DNA from: SAR202 cluster bacterium
Lineage (GTDB): Bacteria > Chloroflexota > Dehalococcoidia > Lucifugimonadales > UBA826
Assembly (NCBI GenBank): GCA_009392675.1
Contig: VFFY01000145.1
Location: forward strand, 1-15,117
Length of the DNA stretch: 15,117 bases
Direction of reading: 5' to 3'
Translations under genes and position numbers: made by a program
Shown here: positions 7,355 through 13,299 of the stretch, piece after piece
Layout of the letters: every line of letters begins with the position of its first letter
Numbering within the stretch: position 1 is the first letter of the stretch
The notes under the pieces: model-generated
The model's input: only the letters and a program-made list of their open reading frames with translations
What the model was told of the DNA's origin: nothing
Databases searched by the model: none

Positions 7355-7389
7355 ACTATTGGAAAAACCCCAAGGGTCTGACAGGATTT

Positions 7390-8727
7390 TTAATCATCAA
7401 GTAGAGGTGGCTTGTGGGTGAAATTCACCACCGACTCAATCCACATTGAAGTCGATAGTAAATTCGATTCGTCAAAGTGGTCCGATATTATTTGTACTCC
7501 CAGTGGCATGCCGTCATGGTCCAAAGCGTATGGCAAAGAGATTGCTGGCACCCCGGCCATTGTCCACGGAGCTTGAAAGATAGGTTCCCCCGTAGTCTCT
7601 GAGGTTGGAGCACCTGACAGACTTGTTGGCATTATCAAAGCATCGTATTTCTTTGATAATTTTGATACCTGCTTAATGTAATTCTGTTGAAAATGCTTTG
7701 ATTGTATATAAATATACGTTGGGGTATTCAAACCATGTTCGATTATTTCTTTCACTCTGGGAGCAAAGTCATCAGGCCTTTTTTCAAAATTATCTTTATG
7801 GGTATGTGCTGCCTCGCAATTCATGATGACTTTGTGAGAGCCTAAGATGCGATTAAAATCAAGTTGTGTATCCGCAGTCTCTATTATCGCCCCTGCCTTT
7901 GAAAGTCTCTCCAATAAAAGAGCAAAATTTTCCATAGTGCTCTGATCTGAATTTTCATAGTAGAAGTCTTCTACAACGCCGATATGAGGTGGTCGGGAGA
8001 CCGGTTTAGGAATCGAAATATGTGGTTTGCTATGCACTTCCACCGAATCCTTATCTTCGGCATCATAACCAGATAAATACTGCAACAGGATTGCAGCATC
8101 TTTTACCGAGCGGGTAAACCATCCCATTGTGTCAAGAGATAATGCTACCGGGAAAACTCCTTGCCTACTGACGAGGCCGTATGTCGGTTTGAATCCGACG
8201 ATACCGTTGTATGATGCAGGCCTTAAAACGGAACCTGCAGTTTGAGACCCTAGGGCAGCCGGGAACATGCCTGAAGCTACACCGACAGCTGAACCACTAC
8301 TGGATCCTCCAGGTGTTCTTGAAAAATTCCAGGGGTTTTTGGTAGGAGGAGGATCTCCACAAGCAAATTGGGTGGTTACGGTTTTTCCCATAATCACAGC
8401 CTTCGAGTCTCTTAGCATTTTCACCATTTGGGCGTCATACCCAGGTTCATAATTTTCATATATTGGAGAACAACAGGTTGTCCTAATGTCGCGGGTGCAA
8501 TAAATGTCCTTTATACCTATAGGTACACCGGCTAATTTACTAGAACTCTCCTGGCTATAGTTTTCGGTTTCCAAATTTGGGTTCAGTGTTACCCAAACAT
8601 TCAGATTTGGGTCAAGTTTTTTAGAACGATCCAGTAAATGAAGTACCAATTCTTTTGTTGAAATCTTTGAAGAACTTAATAGTTCAGACAATTCCTCTAT
8701 TGTAGAATATTCAAGTGATTTCCCCAT
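7390..8727 (-). CDS. Amidase-signature family hydrolase
   Basis: This 445-aa enzyme belongs to the amidase signature family, which hydrolyses amide bonds to acid plus ammonia or amine. The whole Ser-Ser-Lys triad is visible: Lys73 (GIKDI), Ser142 in the glycine/serine loop PGGSSSGSA (139-147), and the nucleophile Ser166 in GSQTAGSVLRP (160-170). The protein is shorter than many relatives (450-500 aa) but keeps the fold landmarks (NGIVGFKPTYGLVSRQGVFP, GVPAISLP, GVQI). It is not GatA: the sequence is divergent and there is no gatB or gatC nearby. The ATG at 8727 has an AAGGAG ribosome binding site about 6 nt upstream, and the gene begins only 15 nt after the dehydrogenase gene, so the two are co-transcribed. 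The true substrate is unknown. Context with a transporter and an oxidoreductase suggests uptake and breakdown of a small amide. Confidence 0.93.
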   Translation of the reverse strand: MGKSLEYSTIEELSELLSSSKISTKELVLHLLDRSKKLDPNLNVWVTLNPNLETENYSQESSSKLAGVPIGIKDIYCTRDIRTTCCSPIYENYEPGYDAQMVKMLRDSKAVIMGKTVTTQFACGDPPPTKNPWNFSRTPGGSSSGSAVGVASGMFPAALGSQTAGSVLRPASYNGIVGFKPTYGLVSRQGVFPVALSLDTMGWFTRSVKDAAILLQYLSGYDAEDKDSVEVHSKPHISIPKPVSRPPHIGVVEDFYYENSDQSTMENFALLLERLSKAGAIIETADTQLDFNRILGSHKVIMNCEAAHTHKDNFEKRPDDFAPRVKEIIEHGLNTPTYIYIQSKHFQQNYIKQVSKLSKKYDALIMPTSLSGAPTSETTGEPIFQAPWTMAGVPAISLPYALDHDGMPLGVQIISDHFDESNLLSTSMWIESVVNFTHKPPLLDD

Positions 8728-8742
8728 TTAAGCTCCTTATTC

Positions 8743-9723
8743 TCACTCAAAGGTAAGGGAAACTTTTAAGGCTCCATCCTCACGAGAGTCGGCCAGGTTA
8801 AAAGCGTTCTGTATATCAGATATTGGAAATTGGTGGGTAACAAAGGGTGCCATATCAATTTCCTTATTTTCTATGTAGTCCACAGCTAGTTGGAAGGCCG
8901 GCAAACCAGGCTCGTCTTGGGCTCCAAACACTGAATGCATGTCTATACATTTACGGAAAAAGGTATCCCAATCAAAAGGAACTTTTTCCATAGTTGGAGG
9001 CAACCCAAACACTGCCAATTTTCCGAAAGGCTTAACTAATTTCAAAGATTGGTTCAAAGTGTCAACACTGCCTACAGCTTCTATGACCAGGTCCGCACCT
9101 TCACCGGATGTAATGTCCATCACGGCCTCTGTAGCTTTGTCGCCTGTAACATCAATTGCTTCGTCGATTCCCATATTGCGGCCAGCTTGTAACCTCTCTG
9201 CTACTGGTTCGATCCCTATGATTTTATGAGCTCCGAGTTTCCGTAACATAAAATCATGGAATAAACCAACAGAACCTTGTCCTAAAATGGCTATAGTTTT
9301 TCCGACTAATGTCGGTAATTTTCTTGTTCCAAAAACCACTGTCCCAAGCTGTTGTGCCATTAACAGATGCGCCTCTGGAACACCTGATGGTACCCGTAGA
9401 AGGAAATTAGGATCAATTAATTGGTAGCCTGCGAAGCACTTGGAGTTCCAAATATTTGGCACAGTGAGTACTAATTGTCCTTCGGCAAAATCTGTATCAC
9501 CAGGGTCTATTATTTGTCCAATACCTTCGTGTCCGGGGTAACCGTGGGGAAGAGGGAATTCATGCACATTCCAACCCATATAAGTTATGTGCAAGTCGCT
9601 ACCACATATCGATGCGAGATTCGTTTTTACTAATACTTTGCCAGGTTCCATTTTTGGGATATCTATAGCCTCACATCGCCATTCTCCCAACCCAGTTGAT
9701 ATCGCTGCGGGCATCTCGCTCAT
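8743..9723 (-). CDS. Medium-chain (zinc-type) alcohol/sugar dehydrogenase without structural zinc lobe
   Basis: This is a medium-chain dehydrogenase/reductase, expected to oxidise an alcohol or polyol with NAD(P)+. Numbered from the ATG at 9723, catalytic-zinc residues are Cys40 (SICGSD) and His65-Glu66 (GHE). The Rossmann motif GQGSVG is at 148-153, followed by Glu172 at the end of the second strand (GIEPV), which favours NAD. The lobe with four cysteines that binds structural zinc is missing: the sequence goes from GQLVLTVPN to FAGYQLIDPNFLLRVP with a single cysteine. At 326 aa it is therefore short. I chose the ATG at 9723 because GGAG lies 6 nt upstream and the protein then begins with the usual first strand (MSEMPAAISTG). 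A TTG at 9798 or ATG at 9747 would add 25 or 8 residues. It is first in the minus-strand unit with the amidase. Confidence 0.88.
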   Translation of the reverse strand: MSEMPAAISTGLGEWRCEAIDIPKMEPGKVLVKTNLASICGSDLHITYMGWNVHEFPLPHGYPGHEGIGQIIDPGDTDFAEGQLVLTVPNIWNSKCFAGYQLIDPNFLLRVPSGVPEAHLLMAQQLGTVVFGTRKLPTLVGKTIAILGQGSVGLFHDFMLRKLGAHKIIGIEPVAERLQAGRNMGIDEAIDVTGDKATEAVMDITSGEGADLVIEAVGSVDTLNQSLKLVKPFGKLAVFGLPPTMEKVPFDWDTFFRKCIDMHSVFGAQDEPGLPAFQLAVDYIENKEIDMAPFVTHQFPISDIQNAFNLADSREDGALKVSLTFE

Positions 9724-9827
9724 CACTAACTCCGTGTATAAAAACATGTCTTTTGGTAGATGTTTGGAATTGTACCCTCGTGTATCCTTAGAATACAAAA
9801 TTAATTTATCCCCAAAGGCTTTTTGAA

Positions 9828-9858
9828 CAGGAAGGTGTAAAGATCAAGTTTCTTCCTG
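9828..9858. repeat. Inverted repeat in divergent spacer
   Basis: CAGGAAG (9828-9834) and CTTCCTG (9852-9858) are a perfect 7-bp inverted repeat with a 17-nt spacer. It lies in the 180-bp region between the divergent dehydrogenase and 62-aa genes, which holds no convincing sigma-70 promoter by eye. It may be an operator, but 7 bp is near what chance allows. Confidence 0.25.
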
Positions 9859-9903
9859 CTATCGTGCTGCCTGAGCAATTATCCGGATGGCCGAGGTAAT
9901 AAA

Positions 9904-10092
9904 TTGGAATCGGACCGCAAGAATAAATTAAAAGAATTAAATGAAGAAATAAGATATTATCCCGGCCCAATTGCTGGATGCGATGCTCAGTTCAACTGGC
10001 TATTGGAAGAACGGATAAGATTAGCCAATCAATGGAAAGAATTGACAGATATTTCCCATAGAGAACTTACTGATGTCATTGACCAAGGTTGA
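9904..10092 (+). CDS. Small protein of unknown function, 62 aa, TTG start
   Basis: I do not recognise this family. The product is charged and mostly helical: a Lys/Glu-rich first helix (residues 2-18), a turn YYPGPIAGCDAQ with the only cysteine, then a long helix NWLLEERIRLANQWKEL and a short acidic end. It has no membrane segment or signal. The helix-turn-helix pattern suggests an adaptor or a coiled-coil hairpin rather than an enzyme. The start is TTG at 9904: a GAGG site lies at 9893-9896 with ideal 7-nt spacing, and no ATG fits. Its stop is 3 nt before the TTG of the DUF423 gene, whose ribosome binding site (AAGG) lies inside this gene, so the two are translationally coupled. That coupling is the main evidence that this is a real gene. 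Confidence 0.6.
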   Translation: MESDRKNKLKELNEEIRYYPGPIAGCDAQFNWLLEERIRLANQWKELTDISHRELTDVIDQG

Positions 10093-10095
10093 TAT

Positions 10096-10509
10096 TTGAA
10101 AACTATTGCTAGTTATTGGATAGGTGTGGGTTCAATATTAGCTTTCTTGTCCGTTTTGGTTGGAGCACTGGGAGCTCATTGGCTCGATCCTGTCATGGAC
10201 ATGGATTCTAAAGATACTTATGAAACTTCCGTCAGATTCCAGATGTTTCACTCAGTGGCTTTGATTCTTATCGGAATAATATTGAATTTCAAATTTGAAT
10301 TCAACAGGCTCTTTTTTTATATACCGTGGTTGGTTTTGGCAGGGACTGTCATATTTTGCGGTAGCTTGTACACGATAAGTCTGAGCTCCTTTAATTGGCT
10401 CGGTGCTGTAGCTCCTTTTGGGGCCTTACTATTTATATTTGGTTGGTTGTTGCTAGCTTTTTCAGTATTCAATATAGCAAGACAAAATCAGAATAAAGAT
10501 GATAGGTAA
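10096..10509 (+). CDS. DUF423-family membrane protein (YgdD/YwdK-like)
   Basis: The product is a 137-aa membrane protein with four helices and the DUF423 hallmarks: GALGAH (residues 23-28), FQMFHSVAL (48-56), FCGSLY (87-92) and PFGALLFIFGW (107-117). The family is widespread in bacteria and has no established biochemical function. The start is a TTG at 10096, supported by AAGG (10085-10088) 7 nt upstream and by the fact that the first helix begins just after it. It is coupled to the 62-aa gene in front and converges on the DUF6282-type gene, with 42 nt between the stops. No clear terminator hairpin was seen in that gap. Family assignment is firm; function is unknown. Confidence 0.9.
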   Translation: MKTIASYWIGVGSILAFLSVLVGALGAHWLDPVMDMDSKDTYETSVRFQMFHSVALILIGIILNFKFEFNRLFFYIPWLVLAGTVIFCGSLYTISLSSFNWLGAVAPFGALLFIFGWLLLAFSVFNIARQNQNKDDR

Positions 10510-10551
10510 AACGAGGTTCAGGTCTCATTATTAGGAGCGGATATTTCTTAA

Positions 10552-11373
10552 CTAGCTCAATAACTCGCTAGGGTTATCTTTTACTAAGCTAGAAATATTC
10601 TTCGGTGACATTCCTGAATCCAGCAATGCAGCTATAGCCATCCGCATTCCCTCAGATGGTGGAGGGTTTACTGGCTGTCCAAAAGCAGTTGTTACTACGG
10701 ATCTTTCAATGCCAGCTTTAAGTATCTGCTGTGAAAAACCCATAGGGCTTATTTTTGCGGTTAAAGGCATACATGAAAGAAAGCTGTATTCCATGTATGC
10801 TCCCAGTGTGGTCAATTTTTTCAATTGATCTTCGAGAAATTCCTCAGGATGAGTTACTATCATCTTTCTTACGCCATGATCTTTGGCGGCCCCGAATAAT
10901 TTCATCGTTTCCAATGGTGAAATGTATCCTGACGCCAAGACCATATCATTTGCTTGAACTACATCAATAATTTCAAAAGTGTCATCCGTGAGCTTTTCTG
11001 ATTTGTCTAATATATATAGGCCTTTCCCAGAGTTAGTTTTTGATAGGTGAAACCCGGCTGAAATAGTAGGCATACAGACAACTTTTGTACCTAATCGAGC
11101 CGCTGTTTCCACTGCTTCTGGATTAATCCCCCCTACAGGTGAATTTAATGAAATCGAACCGTATATTTCGAGCCCTGGATACATTTGCGACAAGGCGTAG
11201 GTCAAAGGGTATGTGAGGTAATTGTGTGATTTTAATACGAACCCACCCATTCCCGCTTCGTAGGCTGATCTGGTGGTTTCCAAAGCATCCATTCGCCTTT
11301 TTGGGATGTCGGGGGCGGCGTGTACGTTAAGATCAATAGACCCTTTCAGCAGCGATTCAATTTCATCGTTCAC
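10552..11373 (-). CDS. DUF6282-like TIM-barrel, metal-dependent-hydrolase-type protein
   Basis: The 273-aa protein looks like an amidohydrolase-type barrel of the DUF6282 kind. Landmarks are the first strand SIDLNVHAAPD (12-22) followed by RR at 26-27, the lysine/histidine strand GFVLKSHN (44-51), and the histidine strand MIVTHPEE (171-178). The first strand normally carries H-x-H for metal binding; here it is Asn16-x-His18, so one ligand is changed. Lys48, His50 and His175 are present. The reaction is unknown for the family. The start is a GTG at 11373: GGAGG (11379-11383 on the opposite strand) lies 5 nt upstream, which is convincing. The gene follows the HAD phosphatase by 19 nt and should share its promoter. 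The family name is from motif recognition, not a search. Confidence 0.7.
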   Translation of the reverse strand: MNDEIESLLKGSIDLNVHAAPDIPKRRMDALETTRSAYEAGMGGFVLKSHNYLTYPLTYALSQMYPGLEIYGSISLNSPVGGINPEAVETAARLGTKVVCMPTISAGFHLSKTNSGKGLYILDKSEKLTDDTFEIIDVVQANDMVLASGYISPLETMKLFGAAKDHGVRKMIVTHPEEFLEDQLKKLTTLGAYMEYSFLSCMPLTAKISPMGFSQQILKAGIERSVVTTAFGQPVNPPPSEGMRMAIAALLDSGMSPKNISSLVKDNPSELLS

Positions 11374-11392
11374 AACTTCCTCCGATTACTGA

Positions 11393-12034
11393 TCACAATA
11401 TATTTATCAGATCGGGCAATTCTCTCATGCTACGGAAAACTATGGTTTCCGATTGTCCAATTGTCGGATTAATTTTTTTTGAGCAGAATGCTAGAGGGGT
11501 CATTCCGGCCTTGTAGGCCGCTTCTACACCAACTATTGAATCCTCTATCACCAATGTTTTTGACGGGGTAGCATTCATTTTCATTGCTGCATGTAGAAAA
11601 AGATCTGGGGCTGGTTTTCCGAATTTCACGTCATCCGCGCTGTATACGTGCTCTCCAAATCTCTCCATTAAACCTGTGATAGATAAGGTTTTATTTATCT
11701 TTAGGTGTGGCCCGCTGGATGCCACACATTTTGGGTAGGGTATGTTGTCCAAGGCAAATTGTATATCTTCGATCGGCTTCAAGTTTTTTTCAAACTGAGC
11801 AAACAGTTTTTTCATATAGGTCTCATGTAAGGTAGGGGGAGGTTCTGTTCCCAAACGTTTTTTAATCATATGAAAGCAATAATCCCAGGATTTGCCTAGG
11901 AATAGATCCATGCATACCTCTGGTGTGATATTTAGTCCAATAGTTTCCAATGACGCAGAAAGTACTGAGTTAGATATGACTTCACTATCAACAAGTACAC
12001 CATCACAGTCAAAAATAACTAAATCGGGTGTCAT
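11393..12034 (-). CDS. HAD-superfamily phosphatase/phosphomutase, subfamily IA (beta-PGM/YieH-like)
   Basis: This cytosolic enzyme of 213 aa is expected to remove or move phosphate on a small phosphorylated metabolite. All four HAD motifs are visible: motif I DCDGVLVDSE with the nucleophile Asp9 and acid/base Asp11, motif II ASSGP, motif III KFGKPAPD and motif IV VIEDS. A helical cap sits between motifs I and II, as in beta-phosphoglucomutase and 6-phosphogluconate phosphatase. The substrate cannot be fixed. I chose the ATG at 12034, because the family usually begins a few residues before motif I. A TTG at 12073 would add 13 polar residues; neither start has a strong ribosome binding site. 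It is first in a two-gene minus-strand unit and faces hspR across a shared regulatory spacer. Confidence 0.88.
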   Translation of the reverse strand: MTPDLVIFDCDGVLVDSEVISNSVLSASLETIGLNITPEVCMDLFLGKSWDYCFHMIKKRLGTEPPPTLHETYMKKLFAQFEKNLKPIEDIQFALDNIPYPKCVASSGPHLKINKTLSITGLMERFGEHVYSADDVKFGKPAPDLFLHAAMKMNATPSKTLVIEDSIVGVEAAYKAGMTPLAFCSKKINPTIGQSETIVFRSMRELPDLINIL

Positions 12035-12100
12035 AATTGTTTTTTCATCGGTGTGCTCGCTGGGATTAGACAATTGGTTTGGGTGTGAGTAATGATCAAT

Positions 12101-12129
12101 ATAATATAAGTTGACACGAAACGGATCAA
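12101..12129 (-). promoter_or_regulatory. Predicted sigma-70-type promoter for the HAD-DUF6282 unit
   Basis: On the minus strand, TTGATC (complement of 12124-12129) and TATTAT (complement of 12101-12106) are separated by exactly 17 nt. The -35 box lies in the right arm of the 12105-12135 inverted repeat. Transcription would start near 12094, leaving a leader of about 60 nt. Confidence 0.45.
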
Positions 12130-12135
12130 CTTATA
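12105..12135. promoter_or_regulatory. Operator-like inverted repeat overlapping both divergent promoters
   Basis: TATAAGTTGA (12105-12114) and TCAACTTATA (12126-12135) form a perfect 10-bp inverted repeat with an 11-nt spacer. The TTGA inside each arm is the start of a -35 box, one per strand. A dimeric regulator bound here would block or modulate both operons. The arms match neither CIRCE (TTAGCACTC) nor the HspR box HAIR (CTTGAGT). Confidence 0.5.
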
Positions 12136-12139
12136 ACAT
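12111..12139 (+). promoter_or_regulatory. Predicted sigma-70-type promoter for hspR-grpE-dnaK
   Basis: A perfect TTGACA (12111-12116) is followed after 17 nt by TAACAT (12134-12139, four of six matches to TATAAT). Transcription should start near 12146, inside the 18-bp palindrome, giving a leader of about 50 nt. The element fully overlaps the divergent promoter on the other strand. Confidence 0.55.
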
Positions 12140-12161
12140 TTATTCGAATAAATGCTTGAGT
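12137..12161. promoter_or_regulatory. 18-bp perfect palindrome plus CTTGAGT half-site at hspR start region
   Basis: CATTTATTCGAATAAATG (12137-12154) is a perfect palindrome that overlaps the end of the -10 box and the expected start site. CTTGAGT (12155-12161) follows directly and equals one arm of the actinobacterial HspR box (CTTGAGT-N7-ACTCAAG); the second arm is absent. This is the natural place for a repressor, and HspR itself is the obvious candidate. Identity of the binder is inference. Confidence 0.45.
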
Positions 12162-12197
12162 TTTAGTATACATCTAATCGGAGTATAGAAATATTTT

Positions 12198-12677
12198 ATG
12201 CCACATAGAGACTCGGGGAAACAAGGTCCTGCTACAAACCAGCGTGTGATTCGACTGGGAGTTTCGGTAAACCAAGGCGCTCCTAGACCAGGGCGTGGTA
12301 GACCACGAACCAGAAGTGCTGCAAGTGTCTACGCTTCACCGGACGGACTCTATGTCATTAGTGTGGCTGCACGGTTGTTAGAAATGCATCCGCAAACCTT
12401 GCGTAAATATGAACGATCCGGATTGGTAAGGCCCTCAAGGACTGTTGGGATGCTCAGATTATATTCCGAGGAAGACATTATTAGACTGAGACTTATCAAA
12501 CATTTAGTAGGTGACTTAGGTTTGAATTTAGCAGGTGTAGAGCTTTCACTAGGCATGTTTAACCAGCTGCTGAAAATGAAATCGGGACTGGATCAAGCTG
12601 AAAATGGAGAATTAAAGCAATACTTGGAAAATTGCCTGAATGAGATGTTCAAAATATTAAAGACTAGACCTTCTTAA
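12198..12677 (+). CDS. hspR: Heat-shock repressor HspR (MerR family)
   Basis: HspR represses chaperone genes and is itself regulated through DnaK. The MerR-type DNA-binding domain spans about residues 51-118: YVISVAARLLEMHPQTLRKYERSGLVRPSR, then the wing LRLYSEEDIIRLRLIKHL and GLNLAGVEL, all near the HspR consensus. The C-terminus is a short helical region (about 122-157) rather than a ligand domain. An unusual feature is the first 50 residues, which are basic and probably disordered (RPGRGRPRTR at 30-39); most HspR proteins begin close to the YVIS strand. The ATG at 12198 has GGAG 14 nt upstream, a long spacing, but no better start exists before the domain. grpE follows after 31 nt and then dnaK. 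It is the first gene of its operon, whereas actinobacterial hspR is usually last. Autoregulation is likely but not proven by sequence. Confidence 0.93.
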   Translation: MPHRDSGKQGPATNQRVIRLGVSVNQGAPRPGRGRPRTRSAASVYASPDGLYVISVAARLLEMHPQTLRKYERSGLVRPSRTVGMLRLYSEEDIIRLRLIKHLVGDLGLNLAGVELSLGMFNQLLKMKSGLDQAENGELKQYLENCLNEMFKILKTRPS

Positions 12678-12708
12678 ATTTATATTTGTTATCTGATGGA
12701 GAGAAAAT

Positions 12709-13299
12709 TTGGAAGAAAAAGAAATATCTGAAAATCCTGCCCCGGAGTCAAACGACCAAGAGTCGAATAAACTTGCAAGTGAAAAAGATTCAACAGATGC
12801 ACCGGAAACATCAATTGATTTAAGTGAAGAAATAGACCATTACAAATCGATCGCTCAGCGGGCACAAGCTGATTTAGTAAATTATAGAAGTCGGGCTAGT
12901 CAGGAAATAGAAGAGGCCAAAAGGGCAGTCCAATTCGGAGTCATTTCAAGATTCATTTCTATAGTTGATGATTTGGAAAGGGCTGTTGAAAATGCCCCTG
13001 AGGAGGCCCAAATTGAATGGAGAGAAGGAGTCGAATTAGTGCTACGGAATTTGGAAAAAGCACTCGAATTAGAGGGTGTGAGTCAAATCGACTCTCTAGG
13101 CAAATCTTTTGACCCCCGAGAACATGAGGCCCTTTTGTATGAAGAAAATTCTGATACGGAAGACGGGTTGATACTCAATGTGATTCAACAAGGATATCGA
13201 CTAAATGAAAGGATCATTAGGCCTGCAAGGGTAATCGTTTCAAAATTTACTGGACAAGAAAACCAAGAAGACGAATTAAGTAAACAGGAGGAAAAGTAA
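12709..13299 (+). CDS. grpE: Nucleotide exchange factor GrpE
   Basis: GrpE releases ADP from DnaK and so drives the chaperone cycle in the cytosol. The 196-aa protein has the standard plan: an acidic, disordered N-terminus (about 1-38), a long dimerising helix (RAQADLVNYRSRASQE, 51-66), a four-helix-bundle part (VISRFISIVDDLERAVE), and the beta-wing with the family signature SFDPREHEAL (133-142) and IIRPARVIVSK (169-179). The tail is again acidic and Gln-rich. The start is a TTG at 12709, supported by GGAG (12698-12701) with 7-nt spacing; no ATG lies near. The stop TAA shares its last base with the dnaK ATG (TAATG), so the two genes are translationally coupled and made together. Identification is secure. 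Confidence 0.97.
   Translation: MEEKEISENPAPESNDQESNKLASEKDSTDAPETSIDLSEEIDHYKSIAQRAQADLVNYRSRASQEIEEAKRAVQFGVISRFISIVDDLERAVENAPEEAQIEWREGVELVLRNLEKALELEGVSQIDSLGKSFDPREHEALLYEENSDTEDGLILNVIQQGYRLNERIIRPARVIVSKFTGQENQEDELSKQEEK

Noticed and set aside
7362..7377. Intrinsic terminator between the amidase and MFS genes (minus strand)
   Set aside because: ACCC-TTG-GGGT followed by TTTT looks terminator-like, but a 4-bp stem with a three-base loop is too weak to claim.
9724..9798. TTG at 9798 as start of the dehydrogenase
   Set aside because: It would add 25 polar residues with no counterpart before the family's first strand; the ATG at 9723 has a GGAG site at good distance.
9881..9888. ATCCGGAT palindrome before the 62-aa gene as an operator
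   Set aside because: An 8-bp palindrome is expected often by chance in 15 kb, and no second copy or linked promoter was seen.
12155..12175. Complete HAIR box (CTTGAGT-N7-ACTCAAG) upstream of hspR
   Set aside because: Only the left arm CTTGAGT is present; the seven bases at the expected place of the right arm (TACATCT) match at no position.
12035..12197. CIRCE element for HrcA control of the chaperone operon
   Set aside because: No TTAGCACTC or GAGTGCTAA arm is found in the spacer, and the operon carries hspR rather than hrcA.
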